A DNA stretch of 64,000 nt from Acidobacteriaceae bacterium (GCA_003139095.1 PLHW01000030.1:513-64512); one strand, 5' to 3'. Shown: positions 9,675-19,180, numbered from the stretch's first letter. Notes: generated from the letters alone by a model not told the origin. Made by a program: numbers and translations.

Positions 9675-10097
9675 ATGAAGAAGACTGTCATTGCGGGTTT
9701 GCTGGGAGCGCTCGCTATCGGCTTGCTGGCCGTTGTTGTCTCGCTGGTCGTGTTCGACTCGCTCGCGCAACCTGCGCTGGCTGCGCAGCTATTTGGACGC
9801 GAACCGAAGAAGGAAGACAAGACTCGCGTGCTCACGGGCAAGGTTATGGACAACGGCGACAATCCGTTACCGAACGCGGTTGTGTACCTGACCAACACGC
9901 GCGACCATTCGGTGAAGACCTACATTGTGAGCGGCGAAGGGACTTACCGATTCCCTGCTTTGCAACCCACGATCGACTACGAGGTTTATGCGCAGTACAA
10001 CAAGCGCAGAAGCCATACGAAGACGGTGAGCCAGTTCGACAATCGGCAGCAGGTTTACATCGACCTGAAGATCGATACGAAGGGCGAAACGCAGTAG
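9675..10097 (+). CDS. membrane-anchored carboxypeptidase-regulatory-like protein
   Basis: This is a 140-residue protein. An N-terminal hydrophobic segment (KKTVIAGLLGALAIGLLAVVV, about residues 2-28) acts as signal or anchor. The domain that follows is of the same fold as its neighbour: VLTGKVMDNGDNPLPNAVVY, then SGEGTYRFPALQPTIDYEVYA. It ends in a basic and polar segment. It sits 80 bases downstream of the related gene at 9196-9594, so the two look like a pair. The function is unknown; the fold usually mediates adhesion or protein stability. Confidence 0.7.
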   Translation: MKKTVIAGLLGALAIGLLAVVVSLVVFDSLAQPALAAQLFGREPKKEDKTRVLTGKVMDNGDNPLPNAVVYLTNTRDHSVKTYIVSGEGTYRFPALQPTIDYEVYAQYNKRRSHTKTVSQFDNRQQVYIDLKIDTKGETQ

Positions 10098-10125
10098 AGC
10101 TAGCCTGTCTTATCCCCCCTGGAGT

Positions 10126-10357
10126 GGTCTTTGAAAACAAAGGAGTTGTGCGCAAATTTCCGTCAGGTCTTTGAGGAATAAGGAGTTACGGGAATGGCGA
10201 TGCGGTTGCTTGTAAGTTATTGTATTTAATACAGTTGTTGGAAGTTTTATGCTTTTATGGTTACTAAAAGGTAACGGTAGGAATTTGGTCTTTGAAAACA
10301 AAGGACTTATCGGATCGATTTCCGCTAGGTCTTTGAGGAATAAGGAGTTGCTGGAAT
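10126..10357. repeat. pair of about 70-bp imperfect direct repeats
   Basis: Two copies (10126-10196 and 10287-10357) begin GGTCTTTGAAAACAAAGGA and end GGTCTTTGAGGAATAAGGA, with a diverged centre. Each copy has an internal repeat of GGTCTTTGA. They occupy the roughly 410-base gap between the 9675 gene and the ankyrin gene. The remaining part of that gap shows no gene to me. Confidence 0.75.
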
Positions 10358-10506
10358 CTAGGAGGTGTGGCGCGGGAAGAATGCCCTTGACCGCTGAGTT
10401 CGCAGAGAAAACCGGCGGAGTGCGCAGAGGAACCCCGTGGGTTGGGTTCGGCACTGGTAAGCCGCCGTGATCCATAATTGCGTGGGACTCAATATTGCGT
10501 GGGGAG

Positions 10507-11220
10507 TCACGCGGGATGGAGCAGCCCGCGAATCTCTTCGTGGTGGCCCTCGGCTGCCCACCCTTCCGGGGTGGAATCGAACTTGGCGTCGCGGATGGTC
10601 CGATCAGCACCGTGATGTAAAAGAAACGCGACGGTATCTTTATGACCGTTGATGGCGGCCCAGTGCAGGGCGGTGCCGCCGAAGACGCCTTTCGCGTTGA
10701 CGCTGGCCCCGCGCTCGAGCAGTAGCGCAGCAACCGCCGTGTGGCCATTTCGGCAGGCGCAGTAGAAGAGGTGGGAGATCACGTCGCCCCGCATGCGGGC
10801 AGAATCGGCGACCCAGTGATCGTCGGGTTGGGCGGGGGCCGGCGCGACTAGGGACGCGAGGGGAACGCCTGAATCGAGAAAGTTGCGGACTAAGTCCATT
10901 TTCCCGAGACTTGCCGCATTCACGAGGTTCATCCCGCGGGCACCGCGTGCCAGGAGCAGATCGGCAACTTTTGTGCTCCCCATAGTGGCCGCCCAGTCGA
11001 GCGGCGTGGCACCCCAGGATGTTGTCGCATCGAGGTCGGCGCCCGCGTTTAGCAGCGTCTCGGCGACGTCGTCGTGATCGTGTTCGGCGGCCCAATGGAG
11101 CGGCGTCTTGAGGTGGTCGTCGGTGTCATGCACGAGGCGAGGATCGTCGCTCAGGAGACGCTTGACGGTCGACACGTCTCCGTCTTGGGCGGCTCGGAGG
11201 ATGGCGGCTGCGCCGTTCAT
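10507..11220 (-). CDS. ankyrin repeat protein
   Basis: This is a 237-residue protein built almost entirely from ankyrin repeats. Repeat signatures include DHLKTPLHWAAEHDHDDVAE, TTSWGATPLDWAATMGSTKV and GGTALHWAAINGHKDTVAFL, about six repeats in all. There is no signal peptide, so it is probably a cytoplasmic protein-protein interaction module. The partner is unknown, and no operon neighbour lies on the same strand within 200 bases. Confidence 0.85.
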   Translation of the reverse strand: MNGAAAILRAAQDGDVSTVKRLLSDDPRLVHDTDDHLKTPLHWAAEHDHDDVAETLLNAGADLDATTSWGATPLDWAATMGSTKVADLLLARGARGMNLVNAASLGKMDLVRNFLDSGVPLASLVAPAPAQPDDHWVADSARMRGDVISHLFYCACRNGHTAVAALLLERGASVNAKGVFGGTALHWAAINGHKDTVAFLLHHGADRTIRDAKFDSTPEGWAAEGHHEEIRGLLHPA

Positions 11221-11369
11221 GGGCGTCTACGACGGAGAACCTTATCATAGATCGCGCCTTCGTCCCCAGGGGGAAAGCTCTCATTTCTCCAAGCCGAAAT
11301 GGTATGACTAAAGCCATGCCCTACCCGAAACCAATCTGGTGAAACACACTTTGCGGCCAGGACCAAGAA

Positions 11370-11395
11370 AAAGGCCACCGCTGGGGGTGGCCTTT
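11370..11395 (-). terminator. rho-independent terminator of rpsA
   Basis: Read on the minus strand, AAAGGCCACC-cccagc-GGTGGCCTTT forms a 10-bp stem followed by a run of T. It lies 28 bases after the rpsA stop codon. Confidence 0.85.
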
Positions 11396-11422
11396 AAATA
11401 TCTCGATGTTAATAAGTAGAAG

Positions 11423-13435
11423 TTAGTTGCTGTCGCCGCCGGCGCGTTTCCAGGAGATGAGGTCGCCGATGGTTGTGCTGGTTGACGAGGAGGACGCCGG
11501 GTGCTTGTAGTGTTCCACTTCCTGGCGCGAGGCTTCTTCGCCTACGGCTTTGATGCTCAGGCCGACCTTTTTCTCTTCCTGGTTCATCTTGATGATCTTG
11601 AAGTCGAACTCACTGCCCGGCTCAAGATGCATGGGCTGTCCGTTGCCATCGACGGCTTCGGAGTTGTGGCAGAGACCTTCGACGCCTTCGGCAATTTCTA
11701 CGAAGGATCCAAAGGTGGCAACGCGCAGGACCTTGCCGTGCACGATGTCGCCGACGCGATGCTTGGTGAAGAATGCATCCCAAACGTCGGGCTGCATCTG
11801 CTTGACGCCGAGAGAAAGGCGGCGCTTATCGGGCTCGATGGCGAGAATGACGGCTTTGACGCGGTCTCCTTTTTTGAGGACTTCGGAGGGATGCTTGACG
11901 CGCGTGGTCCAGCTCAGATTGCTGACGTGGACGAGGCCGTCGATGCCGTCTTCGATTTCGATGAAGGCGCCGAACTCGGTTAAGTTGCGGACGCGGCCTT
12001 CGACGGTTGCACCGACGGGATACTTATCGTGCAGCGTGTCCCAGGGATTGGCGGCGAGCTGGCGCATGCCGAGCGAGATGCGGCGCTCGGTGGGATTGAC
12101 GCTGATGACGACGCAATCGACCTCGTCGCCGACGTTGACGAGCTTGGAGGGATGCTTCATGCGCTTGGACCAAGTCATCTCGCTGACGTGGACGAGGCCT
12201 TCGATGCCCTGTTCGAGTTCGACGAATGCGCCGTAGTCGGTGACGCTGATGACGCGGCCGTGAACGTGCGCGCCCACGGGATAGCGATGTTCGGCATCGA
12301 GCCAGGGATCGGGCGTGAGCTGCTTGAAGCCGAGGGAGACGCGCTGCTTGTCTTTGTCGTACTTGAGGACCTTGACCTGAATCTGGTCGCCGACGTTGAC
12401 GAGGTCGCGGGGGTGCGTGAGGCGACCCCATGACATGTCGGTGATGTGGAGCAGGCCATCGATGCCGCCCATATCGACGAAAGCGCCGTACTCGGTGAGA
12501 TTCTTGACGATGCCGGTGAGGATGGCGCCCTCTTCGAGATGCTCGAGGGTCTTGCCGCGCTTTTCGGACTGCTCTTCTTCGAGAAGCTGTTTGCGCGAGA
12601 CGACGATGTTGCCGCGCTTTTTGTTGAGCTTGATGATAGCGACTTCGATGGTCTGGCCCTTCATGCCGTCGAGATTGCGGATGGGCCGGAGATCGACCTG
12701 GGAGCCGGGGAGGAAGGCGCGGGCGCCGTTGATATCGACGGTGAGGCCGCCCTTGATGCGCTCGACGACCACGCCCTTGATGGGCTTTTTCTCGTTGTGG
12801 GCGCGCTCAATGTCGTCCCAGGCGCGAAGGCGCTGAGCCTTCTGGTGGGAGAGCTTGGGGTAACCGTCTTCGGTCTCACCCTTCTCGCGCATGACGTCGA
12901 TTTCGTCGCCGGACTTGAAGCGGGGCTGGCCCTCGTGATCGAGGACTTCGGCGATGGGCACCATGCCTTCAGACTTGGCGCCGATATCGACGACGACGTG
13001 GGTGGCCGTCAGCTTGACCACGGTGCCTTTGATCACGTGGTCATCGCCGACCGATTCTTCGGTCTCGGTGGTGAAGTTTTCGAGGGCGGCGGCAAAGTCG
13101 TCGCTGGCGGCGGGGGGTTCGGGCGCGGGGGCCGGAACCGGCGCGGTCGTCGAACTTTGGTGACTGGCAGGCTCGGGAGCGGCCGAAGCTTCAACAGCCG
13201 GGGCCGCGGGGGCTGGAGCCTCGGGAGCGACGGCGGCGGGCGCAGTGTCGGGTGCGGCAGTATCGGGAGCGACGGCGTCGGTTGCGGCGGAAGCTTGCGC
13301 GTCCGCGGGAGAAGGTTGTGCGGGTTCGGGAGCGTCGAGGACGGCCGATCCGCCATTGTGCGTGTCGTGTTCAGGGTTCATGGTTTCGAGGGTGGAATCA
13401 GAGTTACCAGCGGTGTTGTCGTCGTGCAAAGTCAT
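11423..13435 (-). CDS. rpsA: 30S ribosomal protein S1, six S1 domains
   Basis: S1 binds mRNA on the 30S subunit and helps translation initiation. Six consecutive S1 RNA-binding domains are visible, among them IKGTVVKLTATHVVVDIGAK, GIVKNLTEYGAFVDMGGIDG, GRVISVTDYGAFVELEQGIE and GKVLRVATFGSFVEIAEGVE. Domains 1 and 2 are diverged, as in ribosome-bound S1. The unusual part is the first roughly 120 residues, a low-complexity Ala/Pro/Glu-rich extension absent from E. coli S1. I start at the ATG at 13435 (MTLHDDN); a GTG at 13453 adds six residues but lacks a ribosome-binding site. The gene stands alone and is followed by a good terminator. Confidence 0.93.
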   Translation of the reverse strand: MTLHDDNTAGNSDSTLETMNPEHDTHNGGSAVLDAPEPAQPSPADAQASAATDAVAPDTAAPDTAPAAVAPEAPAPAAPAVEASAAPEPASHQSSTTAPVPAPAPEPPAASDDFAAALENFTTETEESVGDDHVIKGTVVKLTATHVVVDIGAKSEGMVPIAEVLDHEGQPRFKSGDEIDVMREKGETEDGYPKLSHQKAQRLRAWDDIERAHNEKKPIKGVVVERIKGGLTVDINGARAFLPGSQVDLRPIRNLDGMKGQTIEVAIIKLNKKRGNIVVSRKQLLEEEQSEKRGKTLEHLEEGAILTGIVKNLTEYGAFVDMGGIDGLLHITDMSWGRLTHPRDLVNVGDQIQVKVLKYDKDKQRVSLGFKQLTPDPWLDAEHRYPVGAHVHGRVISVTDYGAFVELEQGIEGLVHVSEMTWSKRMKHPSKLVNVGDEVDCVVISVNPTERRISLGMRQLAANPWDTLHDKYPVGATVEGRVRNLTEFGAFIEIEDGIDGLVHVSNLSWTTRVKHPSEVLKKGDRVKAVILAIEPDKRRLSLGVKQMQPDVWDAFFTKHRVGDIVHGKVLRVATFGSFVEIAEGVEGLCHNSEAVDGNGQPMHLEPGSEFDFKIIKMNQEEKKVGLSIKAVGEEASRQEVEHYKHPASSSSTSTTIGDLISWKRAGGDSN

Positions 13436-13675
13436 AGCCTCAGTGCCACGCACGCAGGGCGTGACGAATGCGGGACGGTGTGTAGCGGACTGCTGGCGTG
13501 GTCTTCAGGTTGTGTTGAGGGCGCCCTGGCGGACGACCCTTAGAACAATTCCAGCTGCCGGAACGTCGAAGCGAACCCGCGTCCAATGGGGACTCTTTGA
13601 CTATAACAACCGTGTGGGAATAGGTCAAACGCGATTGTGGGCAGGGGGCGAAAATTTACCGGGGAGTCATAGTTG

Positions 13676-13752
13676 CAGCTTTGAGCTTCGAGCTACGAGC
13701 TCCGAGCAAACCATGACGTTGCGGCCTCATAGTTTGCGGCTCACAGCTCAGA
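13676..13752. repeat. iterated short repeat, gagct(t/a/c)cgagc units
   Basis: The rpsA to HIT intergenic region (13436-13777) contains a run of variants of a roughly 9-base unit: gctttgagcttcgagctacg and agctccgagc, then the related ggctcacagctcagag. The rest of the gap should hold the rpsA promoter on the minus strand; I could not pinpoint it. Confidence 0.6.
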
Positions 13753-13777
13753 GGTGATTTCTGCTAACCTCGCGGGC

Positions 13778-14260
13778 ATGGATTATCTGTGGACTCCCTG
13801 GCGGTATGCGTATGTGACTGGGGCTGAGGCGGCGGTGGGCTGCATTTTTTGCGAGGCGCCGAAGCAGAGCGATGAGCAGGCGCGCATCGTTTACCGCGGG
13901 ACGCATTGCTTCGTCATTCTGAATACGTATCCGTATACGAATGGGCACGTGATGATCGTTCCGTACGCACACTTGGACGAGTTGCGGAAACTGCCGGTGG
14001 ATGCGGCGCACGAGATGATGGACTTGACGCAGCGTATGGAGGGAGTGCTGCGGACGCTGTATCGGCCGGACGGGCTGAATTTGGGAATGAACATTGGGAA
14101 GGCAGCGGGGGCGGGCGTGGGGGGACACGTTCATATGCACGTTTTGCCGAGGTGGGTGGCGGACGCGAATTTTATGAGCGTGGTGGGCGAGACGCGGGTG
14201 CTGCCGGAGTCGCTGGAGGTGACGTGGAGGAGGATTCGGGGAGAGATGGGGAATTTGTAA
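13778..14260 (+). CDS. HIT family hydrolase (Ap4A phosphorylase / nucleotide hydrolase type)
   Basis: This is a 160-residue histidine-triad protein. The triad is GGHVHMHVLPRW near residue 118. The N-terminus MDYLWTPWRYAYV and the zinc-type Cys pair in CIFCEAPKQ match the bacterial HIT subgroup related to Ap4A phosphorylase. It probably hydrolyses or phosphorolyses dinucleotides or AMP conjugates in the cytoplasm. I start at 13778 because MDYLWTPW is the usual N-terminus; the longer frame from 13754 adds eight unrelated residues. Confidence 0.9.
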   Translation: MDYLWTPWRYAYVTGAEAAVGCIFCEAPKQSDEQARIVYRGTHCFVILNTYPYTNGHVMIVPYAHLDELRKLPVDAAHEMMDLTQRMEGVLRTLYRPDGLNLGMNIGKAAGAGVGGHVHMHVLPRWVADANFMSVVGETRVLPESLEVTWRRIRGEMGNL

Positions 14261-14307
14261 TTGTGGATTTGTAATTTGTAATTGCAGGTCGAGGGCTTAC
14301 TTCTTCT

Positions 14308-14327
14308 CCGCGGGTTCCCGCGGCTTT
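14308..14327 (+). terminator. short GC hairpin downstream of the HIT gene
   Basis: CCGCGGG-tt-CCCGCGG is followed by CTTTTG, 48 bases after the HIT stop. The loop is only two bases and the T run short, so this is a tentative terminator. The bases between show iterated aatttgtaatt units. Confidence 0.4.
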
Positions 14328-14423
14328 TGACGGATTTTCTCTTCATTCTTTTTCATGATTTTTTTGACGCCGTGATTCTTCTCCTGCGGAGGGTCGGCGT
14401 CGATTCGCTTTGAATGAAGTTCT

Positions 14424-15617
14424 TTAATCGCCTACCAGTTCGATTTCGGCGGAGTCGAGTTCATCGGTGGGGCGGCTGCTTTGGCGGGCCAGCCATAGGC
14501 TGACTAGAGAGACACCGGCGAAGAGGGTGACGCAGCCCGGCCATTTTTTCCAATTCCAAAACCAATCGGTGAGGGTGGCGCCGAGGCTGCCGCCGAGATA
14601 GTAGAAGGTGACGTAGAGACCGGCGGCGGAGGAGCGAGCGCGGCCGGCGATGGCTCCGGTTTGCACGGAGGCGGCGGCCTGGGCGACGAACATTCCGGAA
14701 GAAAAAATGGCGAGGCCGACGATGACGATGGGGAGGGAGGCGACGAGAGTGAGCAGAAGGCCGGCGATCATCATGGAGCAATAGAGAAATGAAGTGGAGC
14801 GGAAACCGAAGCGGTCGAGGAAATGGCCTGCCTGCGGAGTGATGACGACTCCGAGGAGATAGACGAAGAAGATGCTGCCGAGTTGCGCGGAGTTGAGATG
14901 GAAGGGCGCGGCGGCGAGATAAAAGTTGGCGTAGGTAAAGCATCCGACGAGCGCGAAGAGAGCGGCGGCGCCCATGCCAAAATTGGCGAGCAGGCGCGGA
15001 TTGCGGAGGTGCTGGGCGGCGTCCTTGAGAACCTGGCGGAGGTGCTCGGCGCGAACAAAATTTTTGGCGAGGGGGAGCCACGCGCGGACGAGGATGGCGC
15101 CGACGAAGTTGAGGGCGGCGAGCACGACAAACGTGGCGCGCCAATTCCAGTGGGCGGCGACCATGCCGGAGAGGAAGCGGCCAAGGAATCCTCCGAGCAC
15201 GGTGCCGGCGACGTAGGAGGACATGGCGCGGCCGACGCCGCGTCCGGCCCACTCTTCATTGACATAGGCGAGCATGACCGCGATGACGCCGGGGACGAAG
15301 ATGCCCTGGGCGAAGCGCCAGAAGATGAGGGCGCGCAGAGTCTGCGAGGTGGCGGCGAGGGCGGTGGGGATGGTGAGGAGAAAAAGCGAGGGGACGATTA
15401 CTTTTTTGCGGCCACGACGTTCGGCGATCATGCCGATGAAAGGAGCGGTGATGGCGGTGGCGAAGATGGTGGCGCTGACGGTGAAACTGACTTGGAGTTC
15501 GGAGGCGTGAAAGACCTGGCGCAGGAGCGGCAGCAACGGCTGGGTGCTGTAGACGCTGAGAAATGTACACATGCCGGCCAACATGGAGGCGGCGATCGGC
15601 TTGTCGAATTTGGGCAA
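14424..15617 (-). CDS. MFS transporter
   Basis: This is a 397-residue, roughly twelve-helix major facilitator. The N-terminal half has AGMCTFLSVYSTQPLLPLL and the loop 2-3 motif GMIAERRGRKKVIVPSLFLL (family motif G-x3-D-R-x-G-R-R-like). The central loop is followed by a second bundle with GHFLDRFGFRSTSFLY. The start resembles the inner-membrane YnfM/arabinose-efflux subgroup. The substrate is unknown. It is convergent with HIT and co-oriented with the S9 peptidase upstream (about 50 bases away). Confidence 0.88.
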   Translation of the reverse strand: MPKFDKPIAASMLAGMCTFLSVYSTQPLLPLLRQVFHASELQVSFTVSATIFATAITAPFIGMIAERRGRKKVIVPSLFLLTIPTALAATSQTLRALIFWRFAQGIFVPGVIAVMLAYVNEEWAGRGVGRAMSSYVAGTVLGGFLGRFLSGMVAAHWNWRATFVVLAALNFVGAILVRAWLPLAKNFVRAEHLRQVLKDAAQHLRNPRLLANFGMGAAALFALVGCFTYANFYLAAAPFHLNSAQLGSIFFVYLLGVVITPQAGHFLDRFGFRSTSFLYCSMMIAGLLLTLVASLPIVIVGLAIFSSGMFVAQAAASVQTGAIAGRARSSAAGLYVTFYYLGGSLGATLTDWFWNWKKWPGCVTLFAGVSLVSLWLARQSSRPTDELDSAEIELVGD

Positions 15618-15668
15618 GAAGGATGGACCTGAGAATTCGATGATACGCGAGGCGATTTTTGCCGAGTT

Positions 15669-17879
15669 TTATTTCGCGGGCATCTCGCGATCGAAAAATT
15701 CGGCGGTGGCGGTGTAGGCGCGCAGCCAACTTCTCCAGAGGAGAAAGCCGTGGACTTCGTCGGGGAAGACGAGTTGTTCGACGTGAACTTTTTGGGCGCG
15801 GAGACGCTGGAGCAGATCGACGGTTTGCGAGAAGGGGACGTTGCGGTCGTCGTCGCCCTGGATGAGAAGGACGGGCGAACGCCAGGTGGAGATGGCGGCG
15901 TCGGGCGAAGATTGGAAGGCGAGCTTCATGGCGGCGTCGTAGTCGGGAGCATCTTTCGGGTACTCGTCCTGGGTGGACCAATCGTGAACGCCGTGGAGGT
16001 CGACGCCAGCGGCGAAGAGCTCGGAGTTGTGGGCGAGGCCCATGGCGGTGAGGTAGCCGCCGTAAGAGCCGCCCCAGAGGCCGATGCGCGCGGGATCGAC
16101 GGTGGGGAGGGTCTGGAGAAATTTTCCGGCGGCGACGATGTCTTTGTATTCGGCACCGCCGCGCCAGCCGCCGTCGGCGGGCTCGCGGAAATGGCGGCCG
16201 TACATGATTCCGGTGCGGTAGTTGACGGCGAGAACGACATAGCCGCGGCTGGCGAGGTACTGATTCATGGCGTAGGCATTGTGGTAGTAGTCCATGTAAT
16301 GGAAGCCGAGCATCATCTGGCGGACGGAGCCGCCGTGAATAAAGATGAGAGCGGGGCGGCGTTCCGAGCCGTGTGGGTTCGGCTCAAATAATTGGCCGTG
16401 GATCTCCCAACCATCTTCGGCTTTGAAGATGACTTGCTTAGGTGTGACGAGTTTGGCGGAGGGGAAGCTGGCGGGGAGCGCGGTTTTGGCGATCATTTCT
16501 CGGGCGTGCGCGGTGACGACATACGGCATGGCGGGCGAAGTGGCGGTGGAGCCTAGGCAGACGAGTTTGCCGGCGACTTCGACGGGAGACCACTCCATGG
16601 TTGCGCCGGAGGTGAGGGGCTGAGGCGGGCCGCCCTCGACGCTGACTTGCCAGAGATGACGGCGGTCGATGTCGGCGGGATCGGCGGTTGCCTGATTCGA
16701 CGAGTAGATGACGGAGTTTTTGTCGGCGCTAAGGGTGACGTCTTCGGTCTCGAAATTTCCGGCAGTGAGGAGAGCGGGCGCGCCGCCATTGGTGGAGACG
16801 GAGTAGAGATGATTCCACCCCTCCTGCTCCGAGGAGAAGACGATGCGATTTTTGGCGGCGAATTGAAACGAGGCTTCGGACGTGAGTTCGGGGAGAGAGT
16901 CGTCGAGGGCGGGGCCGCTGTGCCAGATTTCGCGGGCGGAATCTTTGGCGAGATCGTAGACCCAGATGGACCAGGGGAGCGGAGTTTGCGGAATGAGCGG
17001 CTGCTTCATGCGCTTGCCGCCGAGGCGGACGAAGGCGAGTTGGGAACCGTCGGGCGACCATCGCGGGGCGAGATCGCGGTCGGCGGTGGGCGAGAGGTAG
17101 TGAAGAGATTGGGCGGCGAAGTCGTAGAGGACGATGAAGCTGTGATCGCCGCGATCGCTGACGAAGGCGATTTTCTTGGAGTCGGGCGACCAGCGAGGCT
17201 CGGAGTTGTCGCCGCGGGCGGAGGTGAGCGGGCGGGCGTTGGCGGCGGCGCTTTCCTTTGCGGGGGCGTTGGCGGGGACAGCCTTGTCGAAGACCTCTTT
17301 GGAGGGCCTAGGGATTTCGTCGCCGGAGATGGAAGCGATCCAGATCTGCTTTTTTGCAGCCCAGAGGGCGAACTTGCCATTGGGGGAGATCTGAATGTCC
17401 TCGCATCCCTCGCTGTCGCAACCGAGTTCGCCGAGGAGGCGGGGAGCGGCGTGATCGACGTCGGCGGCCCAGACTTGCTGGAGCGGCTTTTCGACGGTGC
17501 TGGTGGGGTTGGCGACCTCGCCGGAGCGATTGACCTCGCTGCCGCGTGCGTAGACGACGGTGCGGCCGTCGGGCGTGAGCTTGAGCGAGGCGATGGGCAT
17601 GCCGTCGTCGCCGGTGTAGTGCGTGAGTTGGCGCGCGTCGAAATTGGGGGCGTCAGCGATCCAGACGTTACGAGAGCCTTTGGCGGCGAAGACCCAGGCG
17701 ATTCTGCCAGAGTGATCGGCGGCCACGAGATTGGTTGGGAAGGGCGAGCTGAGGATTTGCTCGAGGGTGAAGGCGCCCACATTTGACTGCGCGGTACATT
17801 GCGAAGTCTGTGTCAACAAGAAAGAGAAACAAAACAGGAAACAGAAGAAAACGCGCGAGGAGAAGTTGCGGTCAGCCAT
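15669..17879 (-). CDS. S9 family prolyl oligopeptidase / dipeptidyl peptidase-like
   Basis: This is a 736-residue secreted serine peptidase. The signal peptide is at residues 1-30 (SSRVFFCFLFCFSFLLTQT). A seven- or eight-bladed TolB/WD40-like beta-propeller region (repeated SPDG and WSPDGSQLAFV units) fills the first roughly 480 residues. The C-terminal alpha/beta hydrolase domain has its catalytic Ser in LWGGSYGGYLT, Asp in IQGDDDRNVPF and His in PDEVHGFLLW. The longer frame to 17933 adds 18 residues; I prefer MADRNFSS at 17879 for the signal peptide. It likely scavenges peptides in the periplasm or outside. Confidence 0.9.
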   Translation of the reverse strand: MADRNFSSRVFFCFLFCFSFLLTQTSQCTAQSNVGAFTLEQILSSPFPTNLVAADHSGRIAWVFAAKGSRNVWIADAPNFDARQLTHYTGDDGMPIASLKLTPDGRTVVYARGSEVNRSGEVANPTSTVEKPLQQVWAADVDHAAPRLLGELGCDSEGCEDIQISPNGKFALWAAKKQIWIASISGDEIPRPSKEVFDKAVPANAPAKESAAANARPLTSARGDNSEPRWSPDSKKIAFVSDRGDHSFIVLYDFAAQSLHYLSPTADRDLAPRWSPDGSQLAFVRLGGKRMKQPLIPQTPLPWSIWVYDLAKDSAREIWHSGPALDDSLPELTSEASFQFAAKNRIVFSSEQEGWNHLYSVSTNGGAPALLTAGNFETEDVTLSADKNSVIYSSNQATADPADIDRRHLWQVSVEGGPPQPLTSGATMEWSPVEVAGKLVCLGSTATSPAMPYVVTAHAREMIAKTALPASFPSAKLVTPKQVIFKAEDGWEIHGQLFEPNPHGSERRPALIFIHGGSVRQMMLGFHYMDYYHNAYAMNQYLASRGYVVLAVNYRTGIMYGRHFREPADGGWRGGAEYKDIVAAGKFLQTLPTVDPARIGLWGGSYGGYLTAMGLAHNSELFAAGVDLHGVHDWSTQDEYPKDAPDYDAAMKLAFQSSPDAAISTWRSPVLLIQGDDDRNVPFSQTVDLLQRLRAQKVHVEQLVFPDEVHGFLLWRSWLRAYTATAEFFDREMPAK

Positions 17880-17960
17880 GCGCGGCAGAGTACGTGAAAT
17901 GGATGAAGATGGCAACCGGGTGGCACGATTCAAGCGACCAGCAAGATGGAAGCGAAGGTT

Positions 17961-19025
17961 CTAGGAGGCGACGGCGGCGGTGGCCTGCCGGATTGGGAGC
18001 GTGACCGAGAAGGTTGTGCCCTTGCCGGTGCTGCTTTGGACTTCGATGCGTCCGTGGTGCTCTTCGACAATGCGGCGGGCGAGCGAGAGGCCGAGGCCGG
18101 TGCCGTTGCCTTTGGTGGTGTAAAACGGGCGGAAGATGTTGGGAAGATGCTCGGCGGGAATGCCGCGGCCGGTGTCAGAGACGGTGATGACGGCGTCATC
18201 GCCATCTTCCCTGGCAAACAAACCGACGCGCACCGTGCCCGAGCCTTCGATGGCCTGCACGGAATTGAGCAGCAGATTGAGCAGCACCTGATGCATCTGA
18301 TCGCTGTCGTGATCGACTTCGAGCAAATCCGGTGAGGGCGTGAATTCGATTTTGATGGGCTTGGAGAGGACCTGCTGGCGCGCCAGCATAACGGCATGTT
18401 CAATGGTTGTGTTCAGGTCGCTGGGGCGCATTTCGGAGGCGCGGGGTCGCGCGGTGCCGAGCAGATCGGTGAGAATGCGATTGATCTGCGCGATCTCTTC
18501 GCGGACATCTTTTACGACGGCTTTTGCAGGACTGGAGGCCGGGAGGTCGCGTCCGACGATCTCGATGACGCCGGCGATTCCGGCGAGAGGATTACGAATT
18601 TCGTGGGCCAGTCCGGTGGCGAGTTCGCCGAGGGTGGCAAAGTGCTCGGCGCGCGACATCTGGGTGCGGTGAAGATGTTCGATCTCCTCGCGGCTTTCGC
18701 GCAGTTGCTGAACCATCAGGTTGAAATTGCGGCCCAGATCTCCGATCTCGTCGTTTCTTTTGGCGAAGCCGACGGAGGCGGTGAGATCGCCGTCGCCGAC
18801 CTTTTCCATTTGCTCCTGCAATTCAATAACGGGAGATTGGAAGGTGCGAACGAGGACGACAATGACGACGCCGCAAATGGCGACGGCGCCGGAGCCGGCG
18901 ATCAATAAAACGCGATGACGCTCGGTGTCTTGCAGGGAAACGGTGGCGAGCAGGAAGAGCAGCATGCCGTTCAGGAGAACGACGGCGACCGGCCAGAGGG
19001 CTTTGAGCTGCCAATTGACCCGCAT
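17961..19025 (-). CDS. membrane sensor histidine kinase (HAMP-HisKA-HATPase)
   Basis: This is a 354-residue protein. Two transmembrane helices at the N-terminus have almost no periplasmic domain between them, followed by a HAMP linker (LQEQMEKVGDGDLTASVGF). The phosphoacceptor box is LATGLAHEIRNPLAGIAG, and the ATPase has an N box LLNLLLNSVQAIEG, G1 SDTGRGIPAEH and G2 GNGTGLGLSLARRIVE. The sequence type is close to NtrB-like kinases. No response regulator lies next to it, so it is an orphan within this window. It may sense a membrane signal because a large extracellular domain is lacking. The start is chosen at the ATG before the first helix. Confidence 0.9.
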   Translation of the reverse strand: MRVNWQLKALWPVAVVLLNGMLLFLLATVSLQDTERHRVLLIAGSGAVAICGVVIVVLVRTFQSPVIELQEQMEKVGDGDLTASVGFAKRNDEIGDLGRNFNLMVQQLRESREEIEHLHRTQMSRAEHFATLGELATGLAHEIRNPLAGIAGVIEIVGRDLPASSPAKAVVKDVREEIAQINRILTDLLGTARPRASEMRPSDLNTTIEHAVMLARQQVLSKPIKIEFTPSPDLLEVDHDSDQMHQVLLNLLLNSVQAIEGSGTVRVGLFAREDGDDAVITVSDTGRGIPAEHLPNIFRPFYTTKGNGTGLGLSLARRIVEEHHGRIEVQSSTGKGTTFSVTLPIRQATAAVAS

Positions 19026-19180
19026 GGAAGACAATGGAACGCCTCCTCGGGCCTGACCGTCGTGACCGCTTCCGTCGCTATGTTCCAATCGCACGTAAAC
19101 TCCTACGTTTAGATCCCTGCCGTTTGCTTCCACTCAACTTAAAAACTGCGCACCAGAAACTGAGAACCGTGTTTCCGGCC

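Noticed and set aside
14327-14423. short Lys-rich open frame on the minus strand after the MFS gene (ends KPREPAEKK)
   Set aside because: No convincing start codon or ribosome-binding site, about 20-45 codons, and it spans a terminator-like palindrome.
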